From contig CM040091.1 in the NCBI GenBank assembly GCA_022496805.1, positions 12,638,336 to 12,702,335 on the forward strand: 64,000 nt of DNA. Reading direction: 5' to 3'. The stretch comes from Pohlia nutans. Lineage: Eukaryota; Streptophyta; Bryopsida; Bryales; Mniaceae. Positions 20,585-32,757 of this stretch are shown piece after piece. Below the pieces are notes generated by a model, which was not told the origin of the DNA, made no database searches, and saw only the letters and a list, made by a program, of their open reading frames with translations. The stretch's first letter is position 1; every line of letters begins with the position of its first letter. The position numbers were made by a program, and so were the translations under genes.

Positions 20585-23500
20585 GATATCTCACAAACTC
20601 CTGAGCAGTTGGCGGTGGAAGATAGCCCTGGTCCTCAACCCTCTTTAGGTGGTGGAGATGAAGACGCCACGGATCATGATGCTGAGGAGGTTGAAGATGA
20701 TGAAGCAGCGTTGGGGGCAAGCGAAGATGTTATACGGAGCCGCCAGAAGTTAAATGCTGTGGCTACAATTGCCAACCTCCGACTCCAACCGGTGCATATT
20801 TCCCGGCATAACATTCCATTGTGTAGAATGGTTGTCATGCCGATGGTGAGACCTACTCTCTCATGTGATTTGACAAAACTCGAGGAGGAGTTTGTGCATG
20901 GCTATAGAGATGGTGCAGCTGTTTTCTATGTGTCTGTTACCAATGAACAAGGTGATATTCAAGAGGTCACTCAAGAGGACAAGGAGAACTGGGGGCCATT
21001 GTGGGATGAAGAGAATGAGAAATTCAACAAATATCTTCGTGGTATTCCAGGGTTGCAACAGTATGTTAATCGGATGTTCTTCGTGTGTGATGGGAACCAC
21101 CGTAGAATAGCTTGGATGAACCACATTGAGAGACTGCATAAGAATGAGCCCTCATGGCACTACTCGGTTGATGCTATCATTCTTGACACTAAAGGGCGGA
21201 TTGGTCTTGTCATGCAAGTTATGCATGACATCAATAAGTGAATATTTTCTCACACAACAATCACTCGATTCATGTTCTCTATATATTGTATTATGATTTG
21301 TGTTTATATGATCATATGTCGCATTTTCTTACTTAATGCTTCATTAGAATCATATACTATTTAATTGTAATAATTTTGTCTTTTATCGTATTCAAATTCT
21401 CTTTCATTGTATTCATATTCTCTTTCATTGTATTGATTTAGACACACAGAGGATTCACACGTCAAGACCAGTCTGGTTCACACGTTGTTCAGGGTTAAGA
21501 AGTATGGCGTAATGCCATTGGAGATGTTCAATGAACTCCTCTCTCCCGTAGAGATATTGAAATGTCAAATGAACAATTCAAGGCGTTCATGGTACCATTT
21601 GACTGTTGAGGTGTTCACGGCCTTCATATTTCGGGTACATGCTTTACTTTTGTTATCAATTTTATCTTTAACATTTTTACAAACGTGGATGAGTATGATT
21701 AATACTGATTGTTTTGCAATTGTTTGTGCATGTTTAGCATGAGATTGCTGTTGCTGCTGATCTAGGTGCTCGACTTCATCGTGAACAAACACATCCTGAT
21801 GATATATCTGGTGGGAGTATTGTTGCCGCTATGCGTGCAGCAATTAAAGAGAAGACGGCCAAGATGAGCGTCAAGCTTGGGAAATTGGCTGCCGTTGCAA
21901 ACCCTGCAATTGGGGATGAGTTTCTCAAGGAGGTATCAATCCATTTAATTTTTCTTTTGTTTAAATGATATGGAAATTCAAGCACGATGCTAATTGCCAT
22001 GATATGAACGTTGCAGATTGAGAGACATTGGACGTTGAACTCCACCCCCGAGTTAACATTGGAGAAACTTCAACTCATTGCTACTTCTAATGTAGCTCCC
22101 ATTCATAAGGTTAAATGGTTAAAACTGTTCAACTCATCTGTGGCAACCTGTGAAGCATCTCGTTTCCCTCCCAAGCCCTTGAATGAAGAGAAGTTGGGAA
22201 TGTTTCTTGTCAAGGCTTGTTGGTGGGTTAGGGTATGATATTCATACACCATTTAATCTACTTGAATTGATGTGTTCTAATTATCGTTCATGATTCATAA
22301 TTTGAGTTCTAGTTAAGTTTGCGATCAAATGTTTACAAGGTCACTAATTAATGTTCATGAATATACTTCACAAAATTGCAGATTGAAGAGAAGGCAGTAG
22401 AGTACTTTGATGATATTGTTCGTGCTGATAACATTACCATCTCCATGGACTCTCCTCTTGAGCCTCTATCGTTGAGTGCTTTCATAGAGGAGTGGCGGAT
22501 TCGACTCTGGGACCATGCCTTTCTAACTTACTTCAAGGGACATGATCATTTCAAGAAATCTGAAGACTTCTCCACCTTCAAGGGGTCTGACATTGCTGTG
22601 AAACGTGTAATCTTCAGGTGTGCTTGAAACACTTACTAAATTGTTTTCTTAGGTTTCTAATCTATGAAGTGAAATCTAAAACTTATTATTGAGTTGTCTA
22701 TTGAGTATCAATACGAATTTGATTTCCAATTGAATGAGTTTTATCAATTGACACGGAGTTGTTTAATGCAATGTGAATTGTATTTCATGATTCTCATATC
22801 AAGTCAATGTATGATTGTTCTTTGAATATTTAACTAACATTGAAATATTGTAGATATTTCAAGTTTGAGCTTCTTCCCAAGAAGGCCATCACCAAAGAAG
22901 ATCTCCCTGTCTTCCTCAACACTTGGTTGGACCGTTCTTCAGACGCTTGTATGTTATCACCGGCACAGCTGCGTACGTGGACTACTGCGCATTTGAATTC
23001 TGGCGCTTGGTACCTGGATTGCAGCACATCTTTCACGCCAATTCAGGAAATGGAGCTCAAGCGAAATCAAGAGGCCGCGGCAATTGCAGCTGAAGACATC
23101 ATTGAGCTTGCAGATGTGGAGGATGACGAAGCAAGAGAGAAGGTGGTGAAGAAACGGGAGGAGTCCGATCGTAAGAAGGCACAGAAGGTGAAGGACGCTG
23201 CCGAGAAGGCCGCATTAAGGGAGAAGGAAAGGATTGAGAAGGCGGCAGAGAAGGCAGCATAGAAGGAGAAAGGGAAGAAAAAGACCGTTGACCCTGCGAA
23301 GAACGAGAAGGAAGCTGCAGGTGCCTCTTCTACGGTGGACGGTGGTTCTCAGTTACAATCGACTCCTATTCGAGGTACTAAGCGCCCGGGGAGGTCACTC
23401 CATTGTCAAGTTGAAAACCACGTGCGTTCAAAATAAATCTAAGTTTTCTAAGTTGCATCACCAAAATGGGTCAAAATTTTATCAATTTTTTTTCATGAGT

Positions 23501-25805
23501 AGATATACTCAGTATCTATTACATAGTAAAAAAAGATAACCAAATTTGATGATCTTTCTTTTTTTATAAAACATACCGTTTCTAACTAGAATGACGTAGA
23601 AATGAACTAAAACAATTACTAAAAAAAATGAAGATGACTAAAAATTTCAAAAAAATATACAAAAGATGTTATCAATGGTTACGTATATGTAGAAAAAATA
23701 TCATAATTTTTAAAATTATTTATGGCATATAAGATAGGGGTAGCAAACTTTGAACGCACGTGGTGTTCAACTTGACAATGGAGTGACTTCCCCGGGACTA
23801 AGCGTGATTCTCCCTATGATTTTCTCTCTCAAGGGCCAGTGATGGTTGACCTTGGACGAGTGGAGGACTTCACCAATGATGAGTTCATAGTGAACACATC
23901 ATTGGGCCAGATTCTTGGAGCTGGAACTGGTCCATTGCCCTCGGTTTATGACGACTTGAAGGCATTTATGAAGAAAGTAAGTGTTTTTTTTTTAGTTTGT
24001 GCAATTCTGATTTAAAATATTTTCTACAATCAATGTAATTAATTATATGAGCTATTGCAAGTAAATTCATTGATTACTATGTTTGTGTATAATTTGTTCC
24101 ATTATGATTTGAAATGTGTTCATGTATAATTCAATCAAAGTGTTTAAATCCTAAACTTTGCTTTAGAAACTACGATTGTTGAGTGATATGTTTGTATTTC
24201 AATTGTTCAAGTTTTGTTTGGAATGTGTTCATGCATAAATCAATTAATGTGTTTAAATCCTAAACTGTGCTTTTGTAACTAACTTCATTGATTGTATTCT
24301 TTGTCTTCTAGCACAAGAATGACAAGTCCCGGGCGCATAAAGGTTCCTTGAATTCCAGGGGATTAGTGGACCTCATGATCGTGGATATGCCTGAGGGTCT
24401 ACTAGTCCCTGGCGTATCCAATCCTGCCTCCACCGTTCCCAATTGGAACCAGGAACCTCGAGAATTCTTGCAACCAGTTTTCGATTTTGCAGATCAACAC
24501 TTGCAGGATGATGGTGCTCTTATTATTATTTACCCTTTTCGATCAGCTACAAAATCGAAGATCTTGGGTTACTGCAAGAGCTATGGATTTGAGGTGAAGA
24601 AGGATTGGTGGGGAATGAACCGTCTTCACCTGACATCCCCTACCAATCCGTTGTTGACGGTGAGTTTGTTTATAAAGCTTATGTTGACATTGATTTTCTT
24701 TAAAGTGCTTTATATATGTTTTCCTAAACTTATGTAAGTGTTTTTCTTTTGCAGACCAATCGCTTTGGCATTTGCTTGGCGATCAGGGTTAAGGGTACTT
24801 GGAATCCATCCTCTTTTGCATTCCAGCCAGTCCCTGCGCTTCTTCGTAACTGAGTAGATGTTGCACGTGACGACATCCTCTAGAACTACATGGGTAAGGA
24901 TGACCAGTTGATGAACGGGGAGGTGCCATGGCGAGGACCGCGAGAGAAATCTACCTTGTTCATGCAGATGCTGATCGAGACATGTTCTTTTCCAGGCGAC
25001 GTGGTGTTGGATTGCACTACCGCGACTGGTTAGTAATTCTATCTCATTCTAAATGATATGTTTCAATTTTTGTCATTGTACATTGATTACAGTTGTTTAC
25101 TATCTCTCATTTATTTTGTCTACATTTGTATACTATCTTCCAATTTTTGTCCTTGTAGTTTGTTTACATTTGTCTACTTTGTGATTGTTTTTCCAGGCGC
25201 CTCTATCCACGCTTGCCGCAATGTGGACCGCCACATCGCAGCGCTAGAGGAGGACAAGGCTATATTTGATGCGGTCCTTGCTCCTCTCATTCGACCCGCT
25301 GTGACACGTATGCCTCGCCAACCGAGGGTTGTTATTGGCTTGGATGACATGGACGATGAGGACATTGTAGCGGAGCTGATTGTGAAGAAATCCCGATTCA
25401 GTAAGTAAGTCGGTTTATGTTGTTGTTTTGCATTATTATTTGTAGTTCTTTGCTCGTGGTTTATTTTTCAGTATTTCTAATACTATGGTTTTTATTGCTT
25501 GCAGATGCGGCGGACTAAGTGCTCCAATTCACCGACCTTTCTTCTCTAATCCCGAGTTTTTTCCTAGTCCTCCTAAACCCTTCACACTGGCCTCTTATGC
25601 AGAAGGAATTGCAAGACAGTTTGCATAGCAGTGTATTTCTGATCGTAGTCCACGCCCCGTGTTTGTTTCTGCTCGTGTTTTAGAGTTTGTTGATCAGGAG
25701 GCAGTTGAGTCTGATGGCGAGGCATTCGGTAGTGATTGTAGTGACATAGAGGGGTCTATGTCCGGATCTTCTAGTCCCACGGCTTCATTTGAGGCTTCGC
25801 CATAG
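20585..25805 (+). pseudogene. ParB/sulfiredoxin-like plus N4/N6-type DNA methyltransferase-like gene, broken
   Basis: Exons inferred from splice sites: 20585-21237, about 21450-21634, 21738-21932, 22017-22232, 22382-22617, 22854-23976 (with a MITE inside), 24312-24659, 24755-25028, 25197-25404 and 25505-25805. Most joins keep phase. Exon 1 holds NRMFFVCDGNHRRIAWMNHI, the DGNHR motif of ParB/Srx-type domains. The middle is helical with a Lys/Glu-rich coiled coil. Exon 24312 holds LVDLMIVDMPEGLLVP, in the place of methyltransferase motif IV (DPPY), and exons 24755/25197 hold FPGDVVLDCTTATGASIHAC, in the place of motif I. IV before I is the beta-class order. In-frame stops lie at 23260, 24851, 24881 and 25626. 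Motif IV is degenerate, so activity was uncertain even before decay. The 5' end was not found, and the first intron junction does not phase cleanly. Confidence 0.65.
23385..23796. mobile_element. hAT-like MITE, copy B, inside a coding exon, 8-bp target duplication
   Basis: The ends match copy A (CCCGGGGAGGTC at the left; GACTTCCCCGGG at the right). The exact 8-bp duplication ACTAAGCG lies at 23377-23384 and 23797-23804. The 412 bp element interrupts the ParB/methyltransferase exon. Across the insertion with one duplication counted, the host frame runs RGTK then RDSPYDFLSQG without a shift, which shows the insertion point precisely. Confidence 0.92.
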
Positions 25806-26640
25806 CTCTATACTCTTGAGTATTGTGACTATTATGTGTTATTTGACACAGGTGATTTTGTTGGATTGTAGTGAGACTAAAAGGGCCACTACCACTTTAT
25901 TTGCATTCGTTGTCCATCTTCATTTTTGAATGGTTTCACTCTTATTCAACCACTCTAACTCAATTCTATGTGCTTTTATAAATTCTTGTAGATTGGGTTT
26001 CTTGATACAAACATTGAGAATTGAAAACATAATCTAAAACTACTCATATTTTGGTCTTTAAACCCTAAACCCCTAAACACTAAACTCACAAAAATTAAAT
26101 CAATTAAATATCTTAAGATTTGAGAAATTCTAACACATTGAACTTCTTTATAAAACTGTTGACTCCACATTAGAATGTTACATGCATTTTCATTATCACT
26201 ACATTTCACACATTTATCAATTTTGCCTGACTAATTTTTTGGACATACAATTTGTCTAAAACCGCACACATGTTTTCCCTAAACCATTTAAACCGATAGA
26301 AAATAATGCCTAAATCCCAAAGCCGACGGTCATAGGTCCACCAAAAAAATTTGGAAAAAAACTGAAAAATTATGTGGGCTCTCAGGGTCACAGGCTCCCG
26401 GGCTCACGCTCCCAGGCTCACATGCTAGCACGCCCGCGGGGACAGAGGACCTTGATCAGTGAGTCGAAGAAATGTGGTAATATGTGGAAGGAGTTTGAGG
26501 TGCAAACAAAGAATTTAGGGTAGTCAATCATAATTGTATTGCAGAGTGTAATACAAGGAGTGTCCCCGGGGCGGGGAGATGCAGTAGAAAGAGATCCTAA
26601 AGCTGAGGTTTTGTAATTCATGAGCTACAAGGGTTTGGAA
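25806..26640. other. AT-rich intergenic stretch
   Basis: No gene supported. ACCCTAAACCCCTAAAC, a telomere-like string common in plant DNA, lies at about 26062-26080. GGCTC-rich short repeats (CAGGCTC, GGGCTC) cluster at 26380-26430. Confidence 0.4.
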
Positions 26641-26662
26641 ATCTTGGGGGGCGATGGAGGGG

Positions 26663-28758
26663 CTATTTTAGTGGCCCAATCAAGAGAGCAGTGGATATAC
26701 CACTCATGTGCGTCAAATATTCCCTCAAGGCAGTGCTCAGGAGTTGGAGTTGTTCCAGCAGGTGAGAGTATTGCGCTTGCTGGGCATTCATAGAAGCTTC
26801 CATTGTAAGGGAAGTATGGTTGTTAACCTCAGCTCGGAGAGAGGAAAGTCGATGCTGGAGGCTGTCGACTCCCTCCTGAATCGAGTCTCGAATTTGCGTG
26901 AGTGACGGCCCTTGAGGTGTTTCGTTCTTGAGAGCTTGTATGGCTTCTTGGATGAACTCTTTGGTGGGGCGTTTGTCTTGGGCCCGGACACTTTCAGAAG
27001 GAGCAATTCCGGCGATGGTAGTGGGTGAAGTCCACGAGTTTGCCCAAGAGGGGAATTGCGCGTCGAGAGCACCAGGCGGTGTAGACCGCGCTATTGACGC
27101 AGCGGAGTGTGGAGACTCTGTCATGGCGTCCCAGTGTGTCATCTTGAGCTCGGTTGAAGGAAATTGTGAGGATGTTGCGTGTACCAAGAAGTTGATGGAG
27201 GGCGGCAGAAACTTGGACATGGAAATATTGAATGTTGAGCCCCCGCACCAGGATGGAGGTACTGAGAGCATCGGCAGCAGAGGTGTTCGGTTTGCTTGGT
27301 GATGAAGTGAGTTCGATGGTCTTGATGGGCTGATCTGCTAGGACTTGCGGCATGCTGGTAAGGAATTGTTTGGAGAGAAAGCTCGTCACCGTGATGTTGG
27401 CCTAGGCAGTTTCTGTGAACTTTTTCGCCACCCCAACAACTTCAGCATGGGCGGAGTGTGCATAACAAATCTTGATAAGGTCTGCAAGCAAGTCCTGTGA
27501 GTTAAATGTGGAGAGGACAGGGCCAGAAATGTGCACGCGGCGGTTGCTGGCGGCAGATAAGAACTCATAGCCCTTTTCCACCTTTCCAACGATAAGTTCG
27601 GAGGAGTGCATGTGTAGTGCAAATACTCGGTGGCTTTGGAGAAGAGCGATGCCGTCAACTTCCGGGTTGAGAAGGTCAACACGAAGAAATCCAAGCCACC
27701 CGTGAGTCTTTCGGTTGACGATTGCGGACACAGGTTTGCGGTAGCGGTTTGCAAGAGGAATCTTCATTTGTGCAAATCTTGCGGTTGCGGCGTCCTGGAC
27801 TTGCTGCTTGGTCATGCGATGATAGTCTGTGTCGAAACAAATAATAATTTGGTAGCTGTAGAAGAGTCCCGTGGAGGGCACAATTTCTGTATCTAGAGGT
27901 ATTTGGGTGAGATGTAGCTATTGGCCAGGGAGGCCGTCGGGACGAATGGAAGGGATCGACATTTGGGGTACATGAGGAAAGGCATGACAACATGAAAGGA
28001 ACTCTATTTAACAACTCGGAATCTAGCATCACACCACTAGCTAAAGCAAGATTGGCAGATTCTCTATATTCTGGAAGACCTAGCTTGACATTGAGGTAAT
28101 CATGGACGCTATAGGAGAGCCACAGAAGAGGAATACATTCAGAGGGGGAGAGGGGAGGAGGTGGAGTGAGAAGAGTGTCTGGTGTGGCATTGGACGGAAC
28201 AGCCTGCAAGGCAGGGACAGCGGTTGTTGGCAATACCGGGGCTAGAGCTGGGGCAACACGTGTTGGGGCGAATGCTGTGGCAGAGGTTGGCAGCTGCTGT
28301 TCGGCTGGGGCAGGAGCACTCGTGGATGTGGGAGGATGGTTACTGAGTGCCGAGTCCCGGGAAGAGGCTGAACGTGTTTGGCGCGGGGGGGAATCGGAGC
28401 CGTCATTGGTATCTCCAGTGTCGAGTAGTCGGCGTTGGGACCGGGAGCGCTTGGATGATGTGGAGGGGCGCTCCGAAGTGGATCGAGGCGGCCTCTCGGA
28501 GATGGGCTGGCATCCGGGAGGGTAGTCTCGAGTCGCAACAGGTCCCGTCATGTCGTGATCTGAGGATAGAGCGCTGATGGCGCGACTGTTGATTTTGATG
28601 ACGATCTTCTTCCCGTTGTGACTTGCAGACAAAGCCTTCGTTGCTCTAGAGGAGCTAGTGGACTTGGTGGGTCGATCTTTGGTCATGGTGAGAGATGTGC
28701 AAGAGAGTGTGAAGGCAAAAGTTTGGAAGCAGGGGGGCAGAGTGCTCGGGGGGATCAC
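26663..28758 (-). pseudogene. LINE ORF1-like (gag-like) protein, frameshifted
   Basis: Three minus-strand frames join into one product of about 700 residues. The N terminus is basic and Ser/Thr/Pro-rich (TKDRPTKSTSSSRATKALS). The middle reads KTHGWLGFLRVDLLNPEVDG, then HSSELIVGKVEKGYEFLSAA, which resembles the globular domain of plant LINE ORF1 proteins. The end is a predicted coiled coil (SLTQIRDSIQEGVDSLQHRL). Frames change near 27880-27900 and 27270-27400, and TAG interrupts at about 27402. No EN or RT follows to the left, so the element is truncated on its 3' side. The C/A-rich minus strand matches the LINE at 540-9060, so they may be one family. Confidence 0.5.
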
Positions 28759-29041
28759 TCCCTTGTATATTTTGTATACACGTGCGATAATGACCTATTT
28801 ATTTGGGGGATTATTTTAGCAAAAAAATTTAGCAAAAAATATTATTAGGTGATGGTATTTTACATGTAAAAAGCTTGAGAATATTATATTTGATGGTATT
28901 TTACATGTAAACATGTTTCACTTTTTTAAAATCCCCTATTTTACATGTACATTTTTTACAAAATTTATCTACAATGAATATATTGGACCCTATTTTTTAT
29001 CGCACGTTGTTTCTAAAATTTTCGCCAGTGAACCCCCCGAG
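28745..29041. mobile_element. MITE related to the CCCGGGG family, 8-bp target duplication
   Basis: The left end is CTCGGGGGGATCACT and the right end is the complement of CTCGGGGGGTTCACT. Both arms later contain ACGTGCGATA. The exact 8-bp duplication GCAGAGTG flanks it (28737-28744 and 29042-29049). The interior is AT-rich and non-coding, with two TTTACATGTAAA palindromes. It split the 5' end of the ORF1-like element. Confidence 0.88.
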
Positions 29042-30420
29042 GCAGAGTGAGAATAGGTAAATGGAATGTCGTGGGAAGGGGAGTTATGAACGAATTTCTG
29101 TAGTGTGGGGAGTAGGTGCCAGCGTGACTTCGTGAGTGAGCGTGGTGTGAGATGGGGAATAGGGGTGATGTCATGGAGAGCATAAGTGGGGGTAGAGACG
29201 GTGCTATGGTGGTGAAGAGAGCGGCGTGGGGTAAGGAGTTGGTGTTGTGGCCAGTGTTGGTTGGGGGAGTGGGATCAAGTTTCAGATACGGGGAGATAAC
29301 GGGCCGAGAAATGTGGGCGGTGACGGTGGGAAGGGTTGCGGCGGAACTGATAGGTGATGCGGGAGTGTACTGGAACTTGGAGTGACGGAGTGCAGGATGG
29401 AGAGATGCGCGCGGAAGGTGGAAGGTGTGTGGAGCTAGGGCAAAGCTGGTGGTGGGACGGGGAAGAAATGGTGAGGGACGTAGCGATGGTGGGAGAGATG
29501 GCGTGGAGGGGCGACGAGGTGGGACGGGATGGTGGCGGTGCGTGGTTCGTGATTGAGTTTGAGATGGTGGTGCGGGCCAAGCACGGTTCCGAATGTGGCA
29601 TCCAAAGTAGTCTTTGGAAGGCCCGATAGGGGTAGTAGAGGTTGTAGAGTGATAGGCCGTTTGTCTGCGTACAAACTGAGAATGTAGAGTAACCGGTGTG
29701 ATATAGGGTGTAAGATGTTGTGCGAATTTTGAATAAATGGTGTTTTGTGCAAGGCTGGTGTTTTGTGCAAGGCTGGTGTTTAAGGTCCATGATGTTGAGG
29801 ATTTGGCAATGTGGGAAGATGTGAATGTTGTGCATGGTTTGGATGTGACGAGGTGGTGCCAAGGGATTGTTAGTAGCGAGATTGGTGGTGTTTCGTGTGG
29901 AGCGGTTGCTGAGAATTGTGGGAGTTAGAGGGAGGCAGAGGAATGTGTGGGAGGGTGATGAGAGGCGTGTACATTGTGAGGTGTTGGTGTTGGAGACAAA
30001 GGGCGTGGGATGTGTGGGGCGAGAGTGAGGAGTATGGAGGTGGGAGGGGAGAATGCGTGGTTGTGTGGGGAGAGTAAGGTGAGGTAAGTAGGAGAGATGA
30101 AGGGTAAGGTGATGGAGGAGGTGTGGTGGAGCTGTGGGGGGAGAGGGGATGAGCTAGAAGCTTGTTGCCGGAGGCTAGGGCTGAAGTCGCAGCTGGTATG
30201 TAATTTGAAGCTCGACGCCTAGGAATTGTTGGTAGATGCACGCATGTGGGCCGCTGAAGGTTGCTTTGTAGACGACGTGTTCAGAAACACATGTTGAAGG
30301 GAGTAGTCGTTGTGGTTGGGCGCCGGAGGTCTTGAAAGGGTTGTTGATGCTGGCGCTGAGGCAGGTGAAGAGCACCAGGAGATACAGCAACGTTGAGGGA
30401 GGCATGGAGCAAAGGCTTTG
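29042..30420 (-). other. G-rich (plus strand) LINE-like 5' region
   Basis: This stretch continues the G/T-rich plus-strand composition of the ORF1-like element beyond the MITE. Long minus-strand ORFs (29862-29275, 30241-29870) encode Pro/Ser/His-rich low-complexity products and probably reflect composition. TTTTGTGCAAGGCTGGTG is duplicated in tandem at about 29741-29777. It most likely represents the 5' untranslated region of the ORF1-like element. Confidence 0.4.
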
Positions 30421-31255
30421 AAATAGAAAAAAATATATTTTTAATAAATTTTATATCTTTTTTTATTTTTCCTCATAATTTCCAATTTTTTATGTTTTTT
30501 TGTTTTAAATTGTTTTTTGGCGAACTAGATATGGTACTATGGTAGAGCAATGGAACAAGGCATCCTTTTAAAAATTGGATCAAAAGAATACCTTCACTTA
30601 GATTCATTTTTTTTCAGTAATGATGGAGTGTCATTTGTATTCCATGAATTTTGGGTTACCTTGTCATTGTCATGTGAACTTAGTTTTTAACTGTAACTAG
30701 ATTGCAAAAAGGGGTTGGCTCCTATTGCTCTATTATGCTACAGAAGTAGAAAAATATGCTAATCAATATCTAGTTTTTTCTATATCAAATTATTAGCAAT
30801 CGGGTAAGATGGTTGGAGGTAACGTTTCAATATTGTTCTCTGACTAGTGGACGGTCAATTGATGATCATTAGGGTATAAACAATGATTAGCATAATTATG
30901 TACTATGTAATGAACATTTTGAATAATTTTCAATTTTTACTCTCACTAATGAATAAATTGTTGTGCATTTTTCATTCTATTGAATGTTGTTTTAAAATAT
31001 GTTAGTATTTGAATAAATAAAATAAAATGCACTTTAAATCTCAATAATTTTAATTTCTTCTTTGTTTAACAAATTCAAAAATCTTGAAGCTTGAATCTAT
31101 GGTTAAGATTAACATACCTAGACATTTTTGACAAGAGAATTTTTTATCAATAGAGGAAATTTCATTTTTCAATCAAGTCAACTGAACCACTAATTTCATG
31201 GCCATAATGTAAAGAAAATTCAACATGTAGCGTCAATAAGATTATCATTCCAACA
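30421..31255. other. AT-rich spacer
   Basis: No ORF, repeat or signal was recognised here. Confidence 0.45.
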
Positions 31256-32757
31256 TCAGGAATTTCGGACCCCACTGATTCTACACGATTTCAGTGCGTT
31301 TATCGTTAAACACTGATTCCGCACGTCATACGTGCATTTAGAAGTGTCGTTATGGTACGAAAGTGACATGCATTACTAAGATGTCAATGCAGTGTCTTTT
31401 CAATGATTATCAAAAAAGTGTTGTTTCTGCACGAAAGTCGTGCTTGACGGAATCCGTGCGTTAATCGTGTATCTACATTATATGGCTAATAAGACACGGA
31501 TAATATGCGATTGCTTTGAATGCGGATCTAGTATCGTGTACGTATCATATCAATGCCTTTTATTATATTCGTGCGATTTCAGCATCTATCATAATGCAAA
31601 TTATTTTCGTACAACATCCGTGTATAATATTTTAATATTCTTTTTGGAATCTTTTGGAATCTTTTGGAATCTTTCAGAATATTTTATATTATTTTGGAAT
31701 ATTTTGGAATAATCCAAAATATTCTTTAAATTATACTTACGGTTTAATTTCCCAAAACATTTTTAGATCTACATTTATAGAGTTTAGAAGCAATACACAT
31801 TAAAATTTCAAAGAAATAACATTTTAGAATTTTAGAATTCAAATTTGGTATTATTGGTTATCATTGTACTTTTCATCGTAGGAGCAAAAGAAAATTGTAC
31901 AGGAAAGGACAACATTACTTTTTCAAAATAGAAAAAATTGTAACACAAGACAATGTAGAGGTGTTGTTTTTTTGAAAGATTACTCTAAGCAAAGTTTAAT
32001 TTGGATTGGCACGATTCAAATTGGGTTTGAAAGCATACTTGATTTCCTATCAAAAAAAATTATAGTTTAATTTATTTTTAAGTTTTTTAGTCTAGGGCAG
32101 CTCATTAAAGGGGAAATCGATCAAAACATGATCTCTCAAAGCATTGCGAGTTAAATTGGGTTTAAAAACAGACTTTCTTTGAACTCAATTTGAGCAACTT
32201 TTCAAAAATAAAATTGCATGAGCACTCAATTGCTTGCCACAACATTCAAACCATTAAAAAAAAATTCTAGGTATAGAAAAAAGCTTGTATAGTGGAGTGC
32301 AAACAAAATTTGGAAGTATTGGCGGACCCCATCGTGGGTTCGGGCAGTTTGTGTGTAGTTGAAGTGGGTAGAGAGGAAAATTATTATTTTGTATTATATT
32401 TTTTTGTTTTATATTTTTTAATAATATTATTTTGATTAAATTTAGATATAGAAAGAAAAAATCTAGATATGGAAAAGATGATGTCTCATGAAAAACGCAC
32501 TGAATCAGTGTAGTTTTAAAGACGATTAAAACACGACATTTGACAACGGTACAAAGTGAAGAATTCACACGTTTTCAATAGATGTATCAATTGTGTCGAA
32601 TCAGTACTATATCCGTTTGTACGAATGTGATGTCATATCAGTGTAGTTGTGATGAATGACACAACGATGCGGAATTAGTGCGAAAACTGTACGAACCCTT
32701 GAAATATCGGAAATCGCACTGAAATCGTGCAAAATCAGTGGGGTCCGAAATTCCTGA
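31256..32757. mobile_element. Non-autonomous TIR element, copy 1 (1.5 kb)
   Basis: The left end TCAGGAATTTCGGACCCCAC is matched by its exact complement at the right end, and similarity continues inward through repeated CACTGATT/AATCAGTG words. Many short inverted motifs (CACGAAAGTCGTGC, GTGCG...CGCAC) crowd both subterminal zones, which suggests transposase-binding repeats. Interior 31660-31700 has four GGAATCTTTT-type repeats. A second, longer copy lies at 47620-50040. No transposase is encoded. The target duplication is ambiguous because the flanks (AT...AT) extend the palindrome. Confidence 0.8.

Noticed and set aside
29275..30241. Long minus-strand ORFs rich in Pro, Ser and His
   Set aside because: Explained by the C/A-rich strand, which rarely makes stop codons. 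No domain seen.
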